This document shows positions 25,992-34,112 of a DNA stretch of 64,000 bases, piece after piece (within the stretch, counting starts at the first letter, position 1; each line of letters starts with the position of its first letter). The notes beneath the pieces were generated by a model. It had not been told where the DNA came from. It saw only the letters and a list, made by a program, of their open reading frames with translations, and ran no database searches. The translations under genes and the position numbers were made by a program. This stretch comes from an uncultured Roseobacter sp. (GTDB lineage Bacteria; Pseudomonadota; Alphaproteobacteria; Rhodobacterales; Rhodobacteraceae), in assembly GCF_947496515.1 (NCBI RefSeq), contig NZ_CANMDB010000005.1:246637-310636 (forward strand), in the 5' to 3' direction.

Positions 25992-26432
25992 ATGGCGGAC
26001 ACCTTGCCCGATTTCGATCTGGAGCAGTATCTGCCCTACCGGATGACCGTCATCGCGGCCCAGCTCAGCGCTGATCTGGCCGCCCAATACAAAAGCCGCT
26101 TTGGCATCTCCATGCCGGAATGGCGGGTCCTGCTGAACGTGGGCTACAGCACCACGCCCTCGGTACGTGACATCGAAAAACGCGTGAGCCTGGAGAAATC
26201 CAAGGTGAGCCGGGCTGCCTCGCGGCTTGAAGCAAAGGGCTATCTGGTCAAAACTGTGGATGCCCGCGACAAGCGCCTGCTCAAGTTGAGCCTGACGGCG
26301 GCGGGCGTGCATCTGCTCCACCAGCTGATCCCGATTGCGCAAGCCTTTCAGACCGACCTGGATACGCGACTGGGGGAGAGCTGCGGCGCGCTCCACAAAG
26401 CGCTCGACCGGCTGTCAGAGCGAACGCCGTGA
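25992..26432 (+). CDS. MarR-family regulator of the homogentisate locus
   Basis: The 146-residue winged-helix protein has MTVIAAQLSADLAAQYKSRFGISMPEWRVLLNVG, the recognition region VSLEKSKVSRAASRLEAKGYL and the wing VDARDKRLLKLSLTAAG. It likely represses hmgA and itself, released by a pathway intermediate as for other aromatic MarR regulators. ATG 25992 is chosen for AGAAAGGA just upstream; longer frames start in the Cys-rich promoter region and are not credible. Its TGA overlaps the GTG of maiA. Confidence 0.9.
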   Translation: MADTLPDFDLEQYLPYRMTVIAAQLSADLAAQYKSRFGISMPEWRVLLNVGYSTTPSVRDIEKRVSLEKSKVSRAASRLEAKGYLVKTVDARDKRLLKLSLTAAGVHLLHQLIPIAQAFQTDLDTRLGESCGALHKALDRLSERTP

Positions 26433-27076
26433 TCACGCTCTACGACAGCCCCGGCTCCTCGGCGAGCTACCGGGTGCGCATCGCGCTCGGCCTTGCCGAG
26501 GAACGGTGGCAGACCAAGACAGTGGATTTGCAGGGTGGCGGGCAGCGCAAGCCTGCCCACCTGGCAAGAAACCCTCAGGGACGCGTTCCGGTGCTGGATG
26601 TGGACGGCCTGCAGCTGACGCAATCGCTGGCCATCATTGAATATCTCAACGGTACGCGCAGACTGGGCCTCCTGCCGGACACCCCCGCCGCGCGAGCGCG
26701 GGTGCAGGCACTCGCTCATGCCATCGCCATGGAAATCCACCCTATCTGCAATCGCGCCACGGCCACCTGGGCGGTGGATCGCTCCGGCGGCACCATCGCG
26801 CTGGATACTTGGATGCAGCACTTCATCGCGACGGGGCTGGCCGCCTACGAAGAGATGCTGGACGGCAGCGCATATTCCTTCGGGGCCGGTGTCACGCTGG
26901 CAGACCTCTGCCTGATACCGCAGCTCTATAACGCACGGCTCTGGGGCGTCGACCTGGCTGGATGCCCAAAGATCCAGCGGGTGGAAGCGACCCTGCAAGC
27001 AATCCCCGCCGTGCGGCACGCGCATCCTGATCGCGCCCCGACCTACGGGTCCGATGACGTCTCGGGATCCCCCTGA
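26429..27076 (+). CDS. maiA: Maleylacetoacetate isomerase (zeta-class GST)
   Basis: The 215-residue zeta-class glutathione S-transferase isomerises maleylacetoacetate, the product of HmgA, to fumarylacetoacetate. The zeta signature SSASYRVRIALGL is at residues 8-20, followed by NPQGRVPVLDVDGLQLTQSLAIIEYLNGT, and the C-terminal domain has TLADLCLIPQLYNARLWGVDL. GTG start overlapping marR by four bases. Fumarylacetoacetase, the next enzyme, is not in the window. The 215 bases after it (27077-27291) show no gene. Confidence 0.9.
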   Translation: MITLYDSPGSSASYRVRIALGLAEERWQTKTVDLQGGGQRKPAHLARNPQGRVPVLDVDGLQLTQSLAIIEYLNGTRRLGLLPDTPAARARVQALAHAIAMEIHPICNRATATWAVDRSGGTIALDTWMQHFIATGLAAYEEMLDGSAYSFGAGVTLADLCLIPQLYNARLWGVDLAGCPKIQRVEATLQAIPAVRHAHPDRAPTYGSDDVSGSP

Positions 27077-27291
27077 GGCGGACGGGGTGCGCCTTCATCT
27101 CGGGTTGTGGACAGCCCCGGACAGGGCCTCATCTGATGGGCAGGTTTACGGTTCAGCCAGAACTGGCGCTCGTCATCCGCGATTGCGAGCCAAAGACCGT
27201 CAGTGTCGGAGCGTGACCGCTTTGACGACGCAACACGCGGGTTCTAGCCACTGGCATAGTAAGGAAAGCGTACCTGCCAGGCCTAAAGACC

Positions 27292-27816
27292 CTAGGCAGT
27301 GACGGTACTGCGTGCAGGGTAGTCGTTCTCTCTTAAAAAGTCGACCTTGGCCAGCATGCCCACTAGATCGGGCCGCGCCATCGGCATGTTCGAGATATCC
27401 GCGAGATAGAGCCTGCCATCGGGCCGGATCCAAAAGAGCCCAGGCTCATTGAAGACATCCGGCTCCCCTTCCCTGATGGACCGTGAGATCCACAGCCCCC
27501 AATTCTGTGCCTGCTCGAGACTCAGCGAGTGGGCCACCCGCAAACCGTCGATATCCCAATCGTCGACGGACTTCTGCGCCGTTTCCGCATTATTCATGGA
27601 AACAGCGACAACACCGAAACCCGCTGCGGTGTACCCGTCCAGCAGCCCTGCAAGCTCACCCAGATAGGTCTTGCACAGCGGGCAGTGGTGACCCCGGTAG
27701 AAGACCACCATCGTAAAGCTCTCAGGACGCTCGTCTGCGAGATCGAACGTACCACCCCCGACAAGCGGCAGGGCTAGATCCGGGGTACCCCCGTCGGGCG
27801 TCAGTTTCTGGCTCAT
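27292..27816 (-). CDS. Peroxiredoxin-like (AhpC/TSA) protein
   Basis: The 174-residue thioredoxin-fold protein has FTMVVFYRGHHCPLCKTYLGELAGLLDGY, with a CPLC pair where peroxiredoxins carry their peroxidatic Cys, then AGFGVVAVSMNNAETAQKSVDDW and GLFWIRPDGRLYLADISNMPMARPDL. The family (AhpC/TSA, redoxin type) reduces peroxides or disulfides; the exact substrate is unknown. ATG 27816 is chosen for AGGAG seven bases upstream. The IS1-type element inserted just upstream of its promoter region may affect its expression. Confidence 0.8.
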   Translation of the reverse strand: MSQKLTPDGGTPDLALPLVGGGTFDLADERPESFTMVVFYRGHHCPLCKTYLGELAGLLDGYTAAGFGVVAVSMNNAETAQKSVDDWDIDGLRVAHSLSLEQAQNWGLWISRSIREGEPDVFNEPGLFWIRPDGRLYLADISNMPMARPDLVGMLAKVDFLRENDYPARSTVTA

Positions 27817-27878
27817 GTCGGGCACTCCTGGAATAATAACTGTCTTTTCTAAGACGCTATCTGTCATTGTTGGCAGCG

Positions 27879-27907
27879 GAAAATCAGGTAGTGGGTCACT
27901 TTGAAAT
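27879..27907 (+). repeat. Left target duplication and left terminal inverted repeat of the IS1-type element
   Basis: GAAAATCA (27879-27886) is the left copy of the 8-bp target-site duplication. Bases 27887-27907 are the left terminal repeat GGTAGTGGGTCAC followed by TTTGAAAT. Confidence 0.85.
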
Positions 27908-27973
27908 CTAGCCCCTCGCGCGGGCGCGAACCTTTGATTTGCACCGGATCGCATCTGGCCCCATATTGAGGGC

Positions 27974-28201
27974 ATGACCGACAAACCCAAGAGACCAAGA
28001 GACGCGAACCAGTTGGCCAAGTTCATTGTGGACGTGGCTACAGGCGAGGAGCCTGAGTATGAGCTTGATACTTCGGGGCAGCGCAAGGGTGGTTTGAAGG
28101 GTGGCAAGGCTCGCGCTGAAAAGCTAACTCGCGCTCAGCGAGAAGAAATTGCGACCAAAGCTTCAAACGCTAGGCGGAAAAAAGATCACGCTGACGAGTA
28201 G
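27974..28201 (+). CDS. Small Lys/Arg-rich, histone-like or RNA-binding-like protein
   Basis: A 75-residue protein with GAGGGC just before its ATG. It begins MTDKPKRPRDANQLAKFIVDVATGE and has a basic C-terminal half with KGGLKGGKARAEKLTRAQREEIATKASNARRKK split around Gly-rich turns. Closely similar small proteins occur widely and are annotated as hypothetical or histone H1-like; no function is established. It lies inside the IS1-type element, first after the left end, and its 3' end overlaps that of the convergent ATPase gene by 32 bases. Confidence 0.7.
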   Translation: MTDKPKRPRDANQLAKFIVDVATGEEPEYELDTSGQRKGGLKGGKARAEKLTRAQREEIATKASNARRKKDHADE

Positions 28202-29447
28202 GTCCATATTTTTTCTCGATCTCTGGCGTCACCAGCCCGCTCTCTTTTCCTTTCAAGATGATGTATGGCTCCGTCAGTGCTTCCCGGAAGCGGAACCGGA
28301 ATTGGCGAGTAGTGCCCAGTTTTTCCAACATCCTTCCACGCTCATGGGTAGCAAACTGATCAAGGTGATATGAAAAAGCTGGAACCCCGTAGCTTTGCTT
28401 CATCAGGTCAGACAAGACCGTTGCAACATCCTTTGCCAAAAACCTTCCGCTGACATCTTTAGGGGCAAGCGCACAGGCCAATAATACCGGAAAGAAGATA
28501 TTCTCTTTTCTTTCTGAATGTATCGCATCATCAAAATTTGTTCGTATCGTGCTGTTACTTTCGCCGATTGCTCGCGATCTCGCTTCTTCGATCACGGAAG
28601 AATCAACTAATGTAATCTTTCTATCACAGGCTGTCTGACAGGCGTGCAGGCCGAGCAAATGCGCATAAAACGGCAGCCCCTTAGATAGAAACACGCAGTC
28701 CCAAAGTGCATCTTCAGTGACTTTTAGCCCCAATCCCCGGATGCGAGTGTGAATGACTTCGATAATCTCTTGATCGTTCATTCGTGGCATCTCAACCTGC
28801 GCAACAGCTCTATCAATTGACTCATGGCCCTCGATAAGATCGGCTACGCTGTCTGCAATCCCGACAATGAAAAAGGTTACATTTGCGCCTTCATCACTGA
28901 TCAACTTCACTGTTTCAGCGACTTCCTCTTTTACTCTTCGGCTGCTTATTTTGTCGAACTCATCAATTACAATAATTGGGGTGACGGAGGCGGAGAACTC
29001 TTCAAACTCCAACAGCACATCATCGGCAGTGATTTCCTTTTCCAGATAGTAGTCGGCTACCTTGCGGCGTTTCCCATCCGGGCTTTCGGAGGATATCCGC
29101 TTAAAGACCTTTAAGAAAAGACTGGTGAATGTGTCTTCTGCAACCCCGGCGACACGGACGTACTGAATTCGTGCAGCGTTTTGGTCGGCTATGAATTTAA
29201 ATACATTCACAAGTGAGGATTTTCCAACCCCTCGCTCGCCATACACAATGGCATGACTTCCGGGTGACCTAATTCGCTGCGTGAGTTTTTGAATCTGAGG
29301 AAGGCGGCCGGCAAAGAGTTCGCTCTGCTTGATTGGAGTGCCAGGAGTGAAGACCTGTTCACACTCAAACCTCAAGTTTTCCCAGTCCTCATCTGACATA
29401 GTGTTGGGATTAAGAAAGCCGCTCGCCGTGCCTATTGGAAATTCCAC
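28170..29447 (-). CDS. Orc1/Cdc6-like AAA ATPase carried by the IS1-type element
   Basis: The 425-residue P-loop protein has Walker A GERGVGKSS at 70-78, Walker B PIIVIDEFDK at 157-166, a sensor-1-like VTFFIVGIADS near 190-200, and a mixed helical C-terminal half that may be a winged-helix domain. It resembles AAA_16/AAA_22 ATPases of the Cdc6 or TniB type. It starts at GTG 29447 with AGGGG upstream. The DNA is visibly AT-richer than the flanking chromosome. It is not a known part of IS1 elements. It might be a transposition helper or a defence ATPase; neither is shown. Confidence 0.85.
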   Translation of the reverse strand: MEFPIGTASGFLNPNTMSDEDWENLRFECEQVFTPGTPIKQSELFAGRLPQIQKLTQRIRSPGSHAIVYGERGVGKSSLVNVFKFIADQNAARIQYVRVAGVAEDTFTSLFLKVFKRISSESPDGKRRKVADYYLEKEITADDVLLEFEEFSASVTPIIVIDEFDKISSRRVKEEVAETVKLISDEGANVTFFIVGIADSVADLIEGHESIDRAVAQVEMPRMNDQEIIEVIHTRIRGLGLKVTEDALWDCVFLSKGLPFYAHLLGLHACQTACDRKITLVDSSVIEEARSRAIGESNSTIRTNFDDAIHSERKENIFFPVLLACALAPKDVSGRFLAKDVATVLSDLMKQSYGVPAFSYHLDQFATHERGRMLEKLGTTRQFRFRFREALTEPYIILKGKESGLVTPEIEKKYGPTRQRDLFSA

Positions 29448-29525
29448 GATTCGCCCCTACATCGCTCCACAATTGCTAAATAAGGGCTTCACCGCTGTCA
29501 ATCTGGTCAATTTATCTTGACTATC

Positions 29526-29539
29526 GGTCAGTTTGAAAT
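29526..29539 (+). repeat. Internal copy of the terminal repeat, just before the transposase
   Basis: GGTCAGTTTGAAAT matches positions 8-21 of the element ends (GGTCACTTTGAAAT) with one mismatch, in the same orientation as the left end and 12 bases before the transposase ATG. It may be the vestigial left end of a simple IS of about 930 bp from which the larger unit grew. Confidence 0.45.
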
Positions 29540-29551
29540 TAGGTTCAGCTT

Positions 29552-30448
29552 ATGAGAAAGCTCGACACCAAAACCCGCGCCCTAATCATCCGCCTTTTGG
29601 TAGAGGGCAATAGCATCCGTGCCATCAGCCGCATCGCAGACGTGTCCAAGAACACCGTCAACAAGCTGCTGATCGACGCGGGCGCGGCGTGCGCCAAGTA
29701 TCACGACGAGCATGTGCGCAGCGTTCGGGCGTCTGTGATCCAGTGTGACGAAATCTGGAGCTTCACCTACGCCAAGCAGAAGAACGTTGCAGGCGCGAAG
29801 GCTGCACTAGATCACGCGGGCGACACTTGGACGTGCACCGCAATCGACAGCGATAGCAAGCTAATCGTGTCTTACATGGTCGGTGGACGGGACAGCGAAT
29901 ATGCAATCGCGTTCATGGATGATCTGCGCGACCGTCTGGCGAACTGGGTGCAACTAACCACTGACGGTCACAAAGCCTATCTTGAAGCCGTAGAGGGCGC
30001 GTTTGGCGGCGATGTGGACTATGCACAGCTTATCAAGATGTACGGCGGCGAAACTGGCACCAAAGGCCACGAGAAAAAGTACAGCCCCGCAGAATGTACC
30101 GGGATCAAGAGGCGCACCGTCGAAGGCAATCCAGACAAATCTCTGATCAGCACCAGCCACGTTGAGCGTCAGAACCTCACCATGCGGATGCACATGCGCC
30201 GCTTTACACGCCTGACCAATGGGTTCTCAAAGAAGGTGGAAAACCACATGCACGCGGTTGCGCTGCACTTCATGTGCTACAACTTCGTGAAGGTGCATCA
30301 GACCCTGAAAGTGACGCCAGCAATGGAAGCTGGTTTGACGGATCGCCTCTGGGATATTTCCGATCTGGTGGCTATCGTGGATGCAAACGAGCCAGCACCT
30401 AAAAAACGCGGCCCTTACAAACCTCGCAAGAAATCAATTTCAAAGTGA
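29552..30448 (+). CDS. IS1-family DDE transposase
   Basis: The 298-residue transposase is a single frame without the InsA/InsB frameshift of classical IS1. An N-terminal helix-turn-helix (RLLVEGNSIRAISRIADVSKNTVNKLL) is followed by the catalytic triad D66 (IQCDEIWSF), D138 (LTTDGHKAY) and E204 (SHVERQNLTMRMHMRRF). The triad spacing and the HVERQN/FSKK motifs fit the IS1 family, ISMhu11-like group. The C-terminus is Lys/Pro-rich and runs into the right terminal repeat. It is intact and probably active. Confidence 0.92.
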   Translation: MRKLDTKTRALIIRLLVEGNSIRAISRIADVSKNTVNKLLIDAGAACAKYHDEHVRSVRASVIQCDEIWSFTYAKQKNVAGAKAALDHAGDTWTCTAIDSDSKLIVSYMVGGRDSEYAIAFMDDLRDRLANWVQLTTDGHKAYLEAVEGAFGGDVDYAQLIKMYGGETGTKGHEKKYSPAECTGIKRRTVEGNPDKSLISTSHVERQNLTMRMHMRRFTRLTNGFSKKVENHMHAVALHFMCYNFVKVHQTLKVTPAMEAGLTDRLWDISDLVAIVDANEPAPKKRGPYKPRKKSISK

Positions 30449-30465
30449 CCCATTACCGAAAATCA
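30437..30465 (-). repeat. Right terminal inverted repeat and right target duplication
   Basis: Bases 30437-30457 mirror the left end with one A/G difference. Bases 30458-30465 are GAAAATCA, identical to 27879-27886. The transposase stop lies inside the repeat. Confidence 0.85.
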
Positions 30466-30902
30466 CGTTCGCTTGACATCGAGCGGCGGTTACCGGGCAC
30501 CCGCGGCGCGTTGATCCCGAGCGGCGGGGACCGCATCGTTTCAGTTCCAGACCGACAATTGGACGCCAAAGGTACCGATGAGATTAAACTCAATCCATAC
30601 GCTTTGGATCAAACCTATGGCCAACCGCCCACACCACATGGCAAGCCAAAAAGCGCCCCCGCGAATGGCTTGCCGTCAGATCAGACGTCGCGGCGCCTTG
30701 CGGCCGTTGCGGCGGGCTCAGGTCCGCATGCTGGCATCGGTGCCCCATGGGCGTTGACTACCCGGTGCGGGCCTCCGTGCTTTCCCGGACGACCCGTCAA
30801 CCCATGTCGGGAGTTATACGCTGGGCTCCGCCTCTAAGTCGCTGTCACCGTGGATGCCGCTGGGCGGTGGAATGGCTTTGCAAAGCCATTCGCCGCGCTG
30901 CT
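30466..30902. other. Intergenic stretch without a supported gene
   Basis: No frame here has a convincing ribosome site or family resemblance. It separates the mobile element from the exopolysaccharide locus and ends in the palindrome at 30870-30891. Confidence 0.5.
30870..30891 (-). terminator. Perfect 22-base palindrome after the wzc-like gene
   Basis: Arms GAATGGCTTTG and CAAAGCCATTC join without a spacer, 11 bases beyond the wzc-like stop. No U-tract follows, so it may be a transcript-stabilising hairpin or a protein site rather than a classical terminator. Confidence 0.4.
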
Positions 30903-32978
30903 CTACGCCCAGTACTTCCCATACGCCTGGTTTGACGATCCGTAGTTCTGGCCAAAGGCCTTTGGCGCGTTGCAAAATGCGACGATGGGTCGGCTCACCT
31001 TGACCGCCTGCAACGCCGCGACCGCATCGCGCACCGCGGCGCGGGGGCTGCGGTCGTGATCGGTCACCAACACATGCGCGCCCATCAGCGCCGCGATCTT
31101 CGGCGCGTCCGGCAACACGAGAATTGGTGGCGTGTCAAAAAGCACCACGTCGTAATGCTGGCGCAGGGCGTTGATCAGTTCCTCAAAGCGAGGCGATTCA
31201 AGCAGGTCCGCGGGGTTGGCCGACGAGTTCCCGCTGGCCAGAAAGTCGAAATCAACACTGCCCGGCGACACGATGGCCTCTGACGGATCCAGCCGGTTTG
31301 CCAGGACCTCCTGCAGCCCCGGCTGATCGTTCGCAACGCCCAGATAGTTGGACAGCGTCCCGGCCCGCATGTCTCCATCCACAACGATCACCCGCTTGTC
31401 GATCATGGCGAAACTGTGACCGAGCGCCTGGGTCAACGTCGATTTCCCCTCGGACGGAAGCGACGAAAAAATCCCGGCGACCATCGTCTCATTGGGTGCA
31501 GTAGCAGAGCAGGTCAACCGGTGCCGCAAGGCGCGCACACCTTCCAGAAACGGTGCGACCTTGCGCTTGGACTGCGTGAAATCCATTGGTTTGCCCCGGC
31601 TGAGAAAACCCCGTTGCGCGGCGGGCAGCTGCACGACCGTATCGCAGCCCGTGATCTCGATCAGATCGGACACGCGGCGCACCCGGTCGTTGGCGGCCTC
31701 TCGCACCAGAACATAGGCAATGCCCAGAAACAGCCCCAGCACCGCGGCAATCGCCACCATCCGGCGCCGACCCTGCGCGTCGGTGCGCAGCGGTGCTTCG
31801 GCCCGGGCCAATACCTGCGCCCCCGCATCGCGAAGACCGGTCTGGATCACCAGTTCCTTGAGCCGGGCCAATGAGGCCTCATAGACCTGCGACGTGGTCT
31901 CGACCTCCACTTCGAGCTGGCGCAGCCCGACAGTGAACGCATTCATCTCCGCCACCCGGCTCTCGATCTGCTCACGACCGTCCTGGAGCGCATTGCGCAG
32001 CCGTGTCAGCCGCGTGTCTTCGGCGTTGAGCGCGACCGTGAGCGCGTCGATGTCTTGTGGCGTCGCTTGCTCGGCGTTCCCTCCCGTCAGTACGCGGGAC
32101 GCGATGCGCGCGAGTGCGGCGTCACCCTCAATGGCCTGAACCAGCGCCGCAGTATCCCCCTCGGGTACCTCATCAAGCACGGTGCGGGCCGCGGCAATCT
32201 CGGCCAGCGCCTCTTCGGTCGTGGCCAGCCGCGCGCGCACATTGGCGGCCTCCGAGGCAAGCGCATCAGCGGATTCCAAGGTCGCATTCTGAGCGCTGCC
32301 GCGATACTCCTGCAGACTTTCCTGGTCCTGCTCCAGCTGCAAACGCAATTCGTTCACGCGGGTCGCAAGGGCCTCCGCCGCCCGCTCGGTCTCGTTCTGG
32401 CCACTTTGCACACGGTAATCCAGATAGGCATCCAGATAAGCGTTGGCGATGGCGGCGGACCTGCCCGGTTCGGTTGTCGTGGCCCGGATCACAATGGCGT
32501 TGCTGCCCGGCTGCACCGTGGTCAGCGTCATCTCGGCCAACCAGTCAAGCGCATACTGCCGCACGGCAGCTTCGGAATAGATTTCATCCTCCGGCGTGTC
32601 CTCCGGCAGGGAGAGGTTCGGGTTCACCTCCGGATCATTCAGCAAATCAAGGCGGTCCATCACGTCGAGCGCGACACTGCGCGAATCGAGGATCGTCAAC
32701 GCATTGGCCAGCGCCCCCTGGCTGACCTCAATCCCGCCCGCGCTGTCGAATTCGACGATCTCCAGATTGCCCCGCGCCAGCAACATCTGGGCTTCGGCGG
32801 TGTAGGTATCGTCCGACCGCAGCACCAGCAGACCGGTGAGAAAGGCGAGGCCGAAGGTCGATATCAGGATCGGACGCTTGTTCCGCCACAAAAGCTGCCA
32901 CAGCGCGACGATGCCAACGGGGGCGTCATCCTGTTCCGGGCCAGCGGCAAAAGGTTCTCGGGGAGGCGTGTAATTCAT
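30903..32978 (-). CDS. Polysaccharide co-polymerase with tyrosine autokinase domain (Wzc-like)
   Basis: The 691-residue inner-membrane protein controls chain length and export of capsular or exopolysaccharide. An N-terminal transmembrane segment (about 35-55) is followed by a Wzz domain and a long periplasmic coiled coil (about 190-390), a second membrane segment (about 430-450), then a cytosolic BY-kinase: Walker A SSLPSEGKST, Walker A' VVDGDMRAG and Walker B VLFDTPPILVLPD. The C-terminus is Tyr-containing (QNYGSSNQAYGKYWA), the site of autophosphorylation in this family. It is divergent from the sulfotransferase-to-wzx genes. Confidence 0.93.
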   Translation of the reverse strand: MNYTPPREPFAAGPEQDDAPVGIVALWQLLWRNKRPILISTFGLAFLTGLLVLRSDDTYTAEAQMLLARGNLEIVEFDSAGGIEVSQGALANALTILDSRSVALDVMDRLDLLNDPEVNPNLSLPEDTPEDEIYSEAAVRQYALDWLAEMTLTTVQPGSNAIVIRATTTEPGRSAAIANAYLDAYLDYRVQSGQNETERAAEALATRVNELRLQLEQDQESLQEYRGSAQNATLESADALASEAANVRARLATTEEALAEIAAARTVLDEVPEGDTAALVQAIEGDAALARIASRVLTGGNAEQATPQDIDALTVALNAEDTRLTRLRNALQDGREQIESRVAEMNAFTVGLRQLEVEVETTSQVYEASLARLKELVIQTGLRDAGAQVLARAEAPLRTDAQGRRRMVAIAAVLGLFLGIAYVLVREAANDRVRRVSDLIEITGCDTVVQLPAAQRGFLSRGKPMDFTQSKRKVAPFLEGVRALRHRLTCSATAPNETMVAGIFSSLPSEGKSTLTQALGHSFAMIDKRVIVVDGDMRAGTLSNYLGVANDQPGLQEVLANRLDPSEAIVSPGSVDFDFLASGNSSANPADLLESPRFEELINALRQHYDVVLFDTPPILVLPDAPKIAALMGAHVLVTDHDRSPRAAVRDAVAALQAVKVSRPIVAFCNAPKAFGQNYGSSNQAYGKYWA

Positions 32979-33272
32979 GGGGACGGCTCATTCTTCACTG
33001 GACAATGGCCGCACCCGACAGCACCGCTGCGGGTCGGCACCCATCCGACAGCTGCTTAATAAGACTGTTCGACACGGCATGAAAGGGTTAATGCTCAAAC
33101 CTTGTGCCCGGCGGGACATGCATGGAAGAAAGCCGCCCAAGCGCACAGTATAGTGGCACCGCAGCCGAACATGCCGCAGGATCGTCTGGCCAGCGCTTGC
33201 GCGTGATATGATTAAGGATGTAATCCCGGTTTTAATAACGCTTCTGACTTCCGAGACACAGGTGATGTGCAG

Positions 33273-34112
33273 ATGACACTACCGAACTACTTTTACGGCG
33301 GCCCGCCCAAGGCCGGGTCCTCCTGGATCTACAGCCTTCTGGCGACGCATCCGCAGGTCTTTGTGCCCGACGGGAAATACGTTCAGTTCTTCACCGATTT
33401 CTACGACCGCGGGTTGGAGTGGTATGCAGGATGTTACGAGGACGCAGGTCCCGAGCATATAGCGCGCTGCGACCTCACGACCGATTACCTTTTCGTACCC
33501 GAAGCTGCAGAGCGGTTGGCCAAGCATATCCCTGACGCACGCATCTTTTTTTCCCTGCGCAATCCGGCAGAGCGTGACTGGTCAGCCTATCAACACCTGC
33601 TGCGCACCGGTCAGGCCCACGGCCCGCTGGAGACAGAAGCAGACAGTGCGCATCGGCTGCTCTCTTCCTGCAGCGCCTATTCCGATGCCATCGAGCGCGC
33701 CTGGCGGCTCTTTGGTCGCGAGAACACCCACATCCTGTGGTTTGATGACATCAGGTCCGAGCCACAGGTGGCCGCTGATTCCCTCTATGAATTCCTCGGC
33801 GTCGAAAAGCGCCCCATCCGGCAGGAAGACAGCGGTGCCAAGAACGTCGCCCGCGCTGCGCGGAACACCCGGCTCAACGGTGTGTTGAAGCAGGGCGCCA
33901 TCGCCCTGCGTGCCGCGGGTCTCAGCAAGGTGCTGGGCAAGCTCAAGAACAGCGCCATGATCGACAAGGTGCTCTTTAGTGCAGACCGGGTGCCAAAGCT
34001 GCGCGACAGACCGGAAGCGCAGGCATTCCTGGCCAAGCGGCACGCCGCGGAAATCGACCGGCTGGAGACGCTGTTGTCGCGCGATCTGTCTGACTGGCGA
34101 GCCCATCCGTGA
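33273..34112 (+). CDS. Sulfotransferase family protein
   Basis: The roughly 279-residue cytosolic enzyme would transfer sulfate from PAPS. The 5'-phosphosulfate loop is GGPPKAGSSWIYSLLATHP at the N-terminus and the 3'-phosphate motif is FFSLRNPAERDWSAYQHLL near 95-110. It lies in the exopolysaccharide locus and overlaps the ligase/polymerase gene by four bases, so sulfation of the polysaccharide is the likely job; marine bacteria often make sulfated polymers. GTG 33267 is an alternative start two codons upstream. Confidence 0.85.
   Translation: MTLPNYFYGGPPKAGSSWIYSLLATHPQVFVPDGKYVQFFTDFYDRGLEWYAGCYEDAGPEHIARCDLTTDYLFVPEAAERLAKHIPDARIFFSLRNPAERDWSAYQHLLRTGQAHGPLETEADSAHRLLSSCSAYSDAIERAWRLFGRENTHILWFDDIRSEPQVAADSLYEFLGVEKRPIRQEDSGAKNVARAARNTRLNGVLKQGAIALRAAGLSKVLGKLKNSAMIDKVLFSADRVPKLRDRPEAQAFLAKRHAAEIDRLETLLSRDLSDWRAHP

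Larger units (their letters stand above)
27887..30457. mobile_element. IS1-family element with passenger genes (transporter-IS)
   Basis: A 2571-bp unit bounded by 21-bp inverted repeats with one mismatch (left 27887-27907, starting GGTAGTGGGTCAC; right 30437-30457, ending GTGACCCATTACC). It is flanked by the perfect 8-bp direct repeat GAAAATCA at 27879-27886 and 30458-30465. IS1-family elements begin GGT and make 8-9 bp duplications, which fits. Inside are an IS1-type transposase next to the right end and two passengers, a small basic protein and an AAA ATPase. The perfect duplication and intact reading frames suggest recent movement as one piece. Confidence 0.88.

Noticed and set aside
30445..30837. 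Open frame of 130 codons after the mobile element
   Set aside because: It begins inside the right terminal repeat, has no ribosome site and a Pro/Arg-rich random-looking translation.
33273..34112. Sulfotransferase as a lasso-tailoring enzyme
   Set aside because: It overlaps the polymerase gene in the polysaccharide operon and lies 11 kb from the lasso genes; sulfation of the polymer is the simpler reading.
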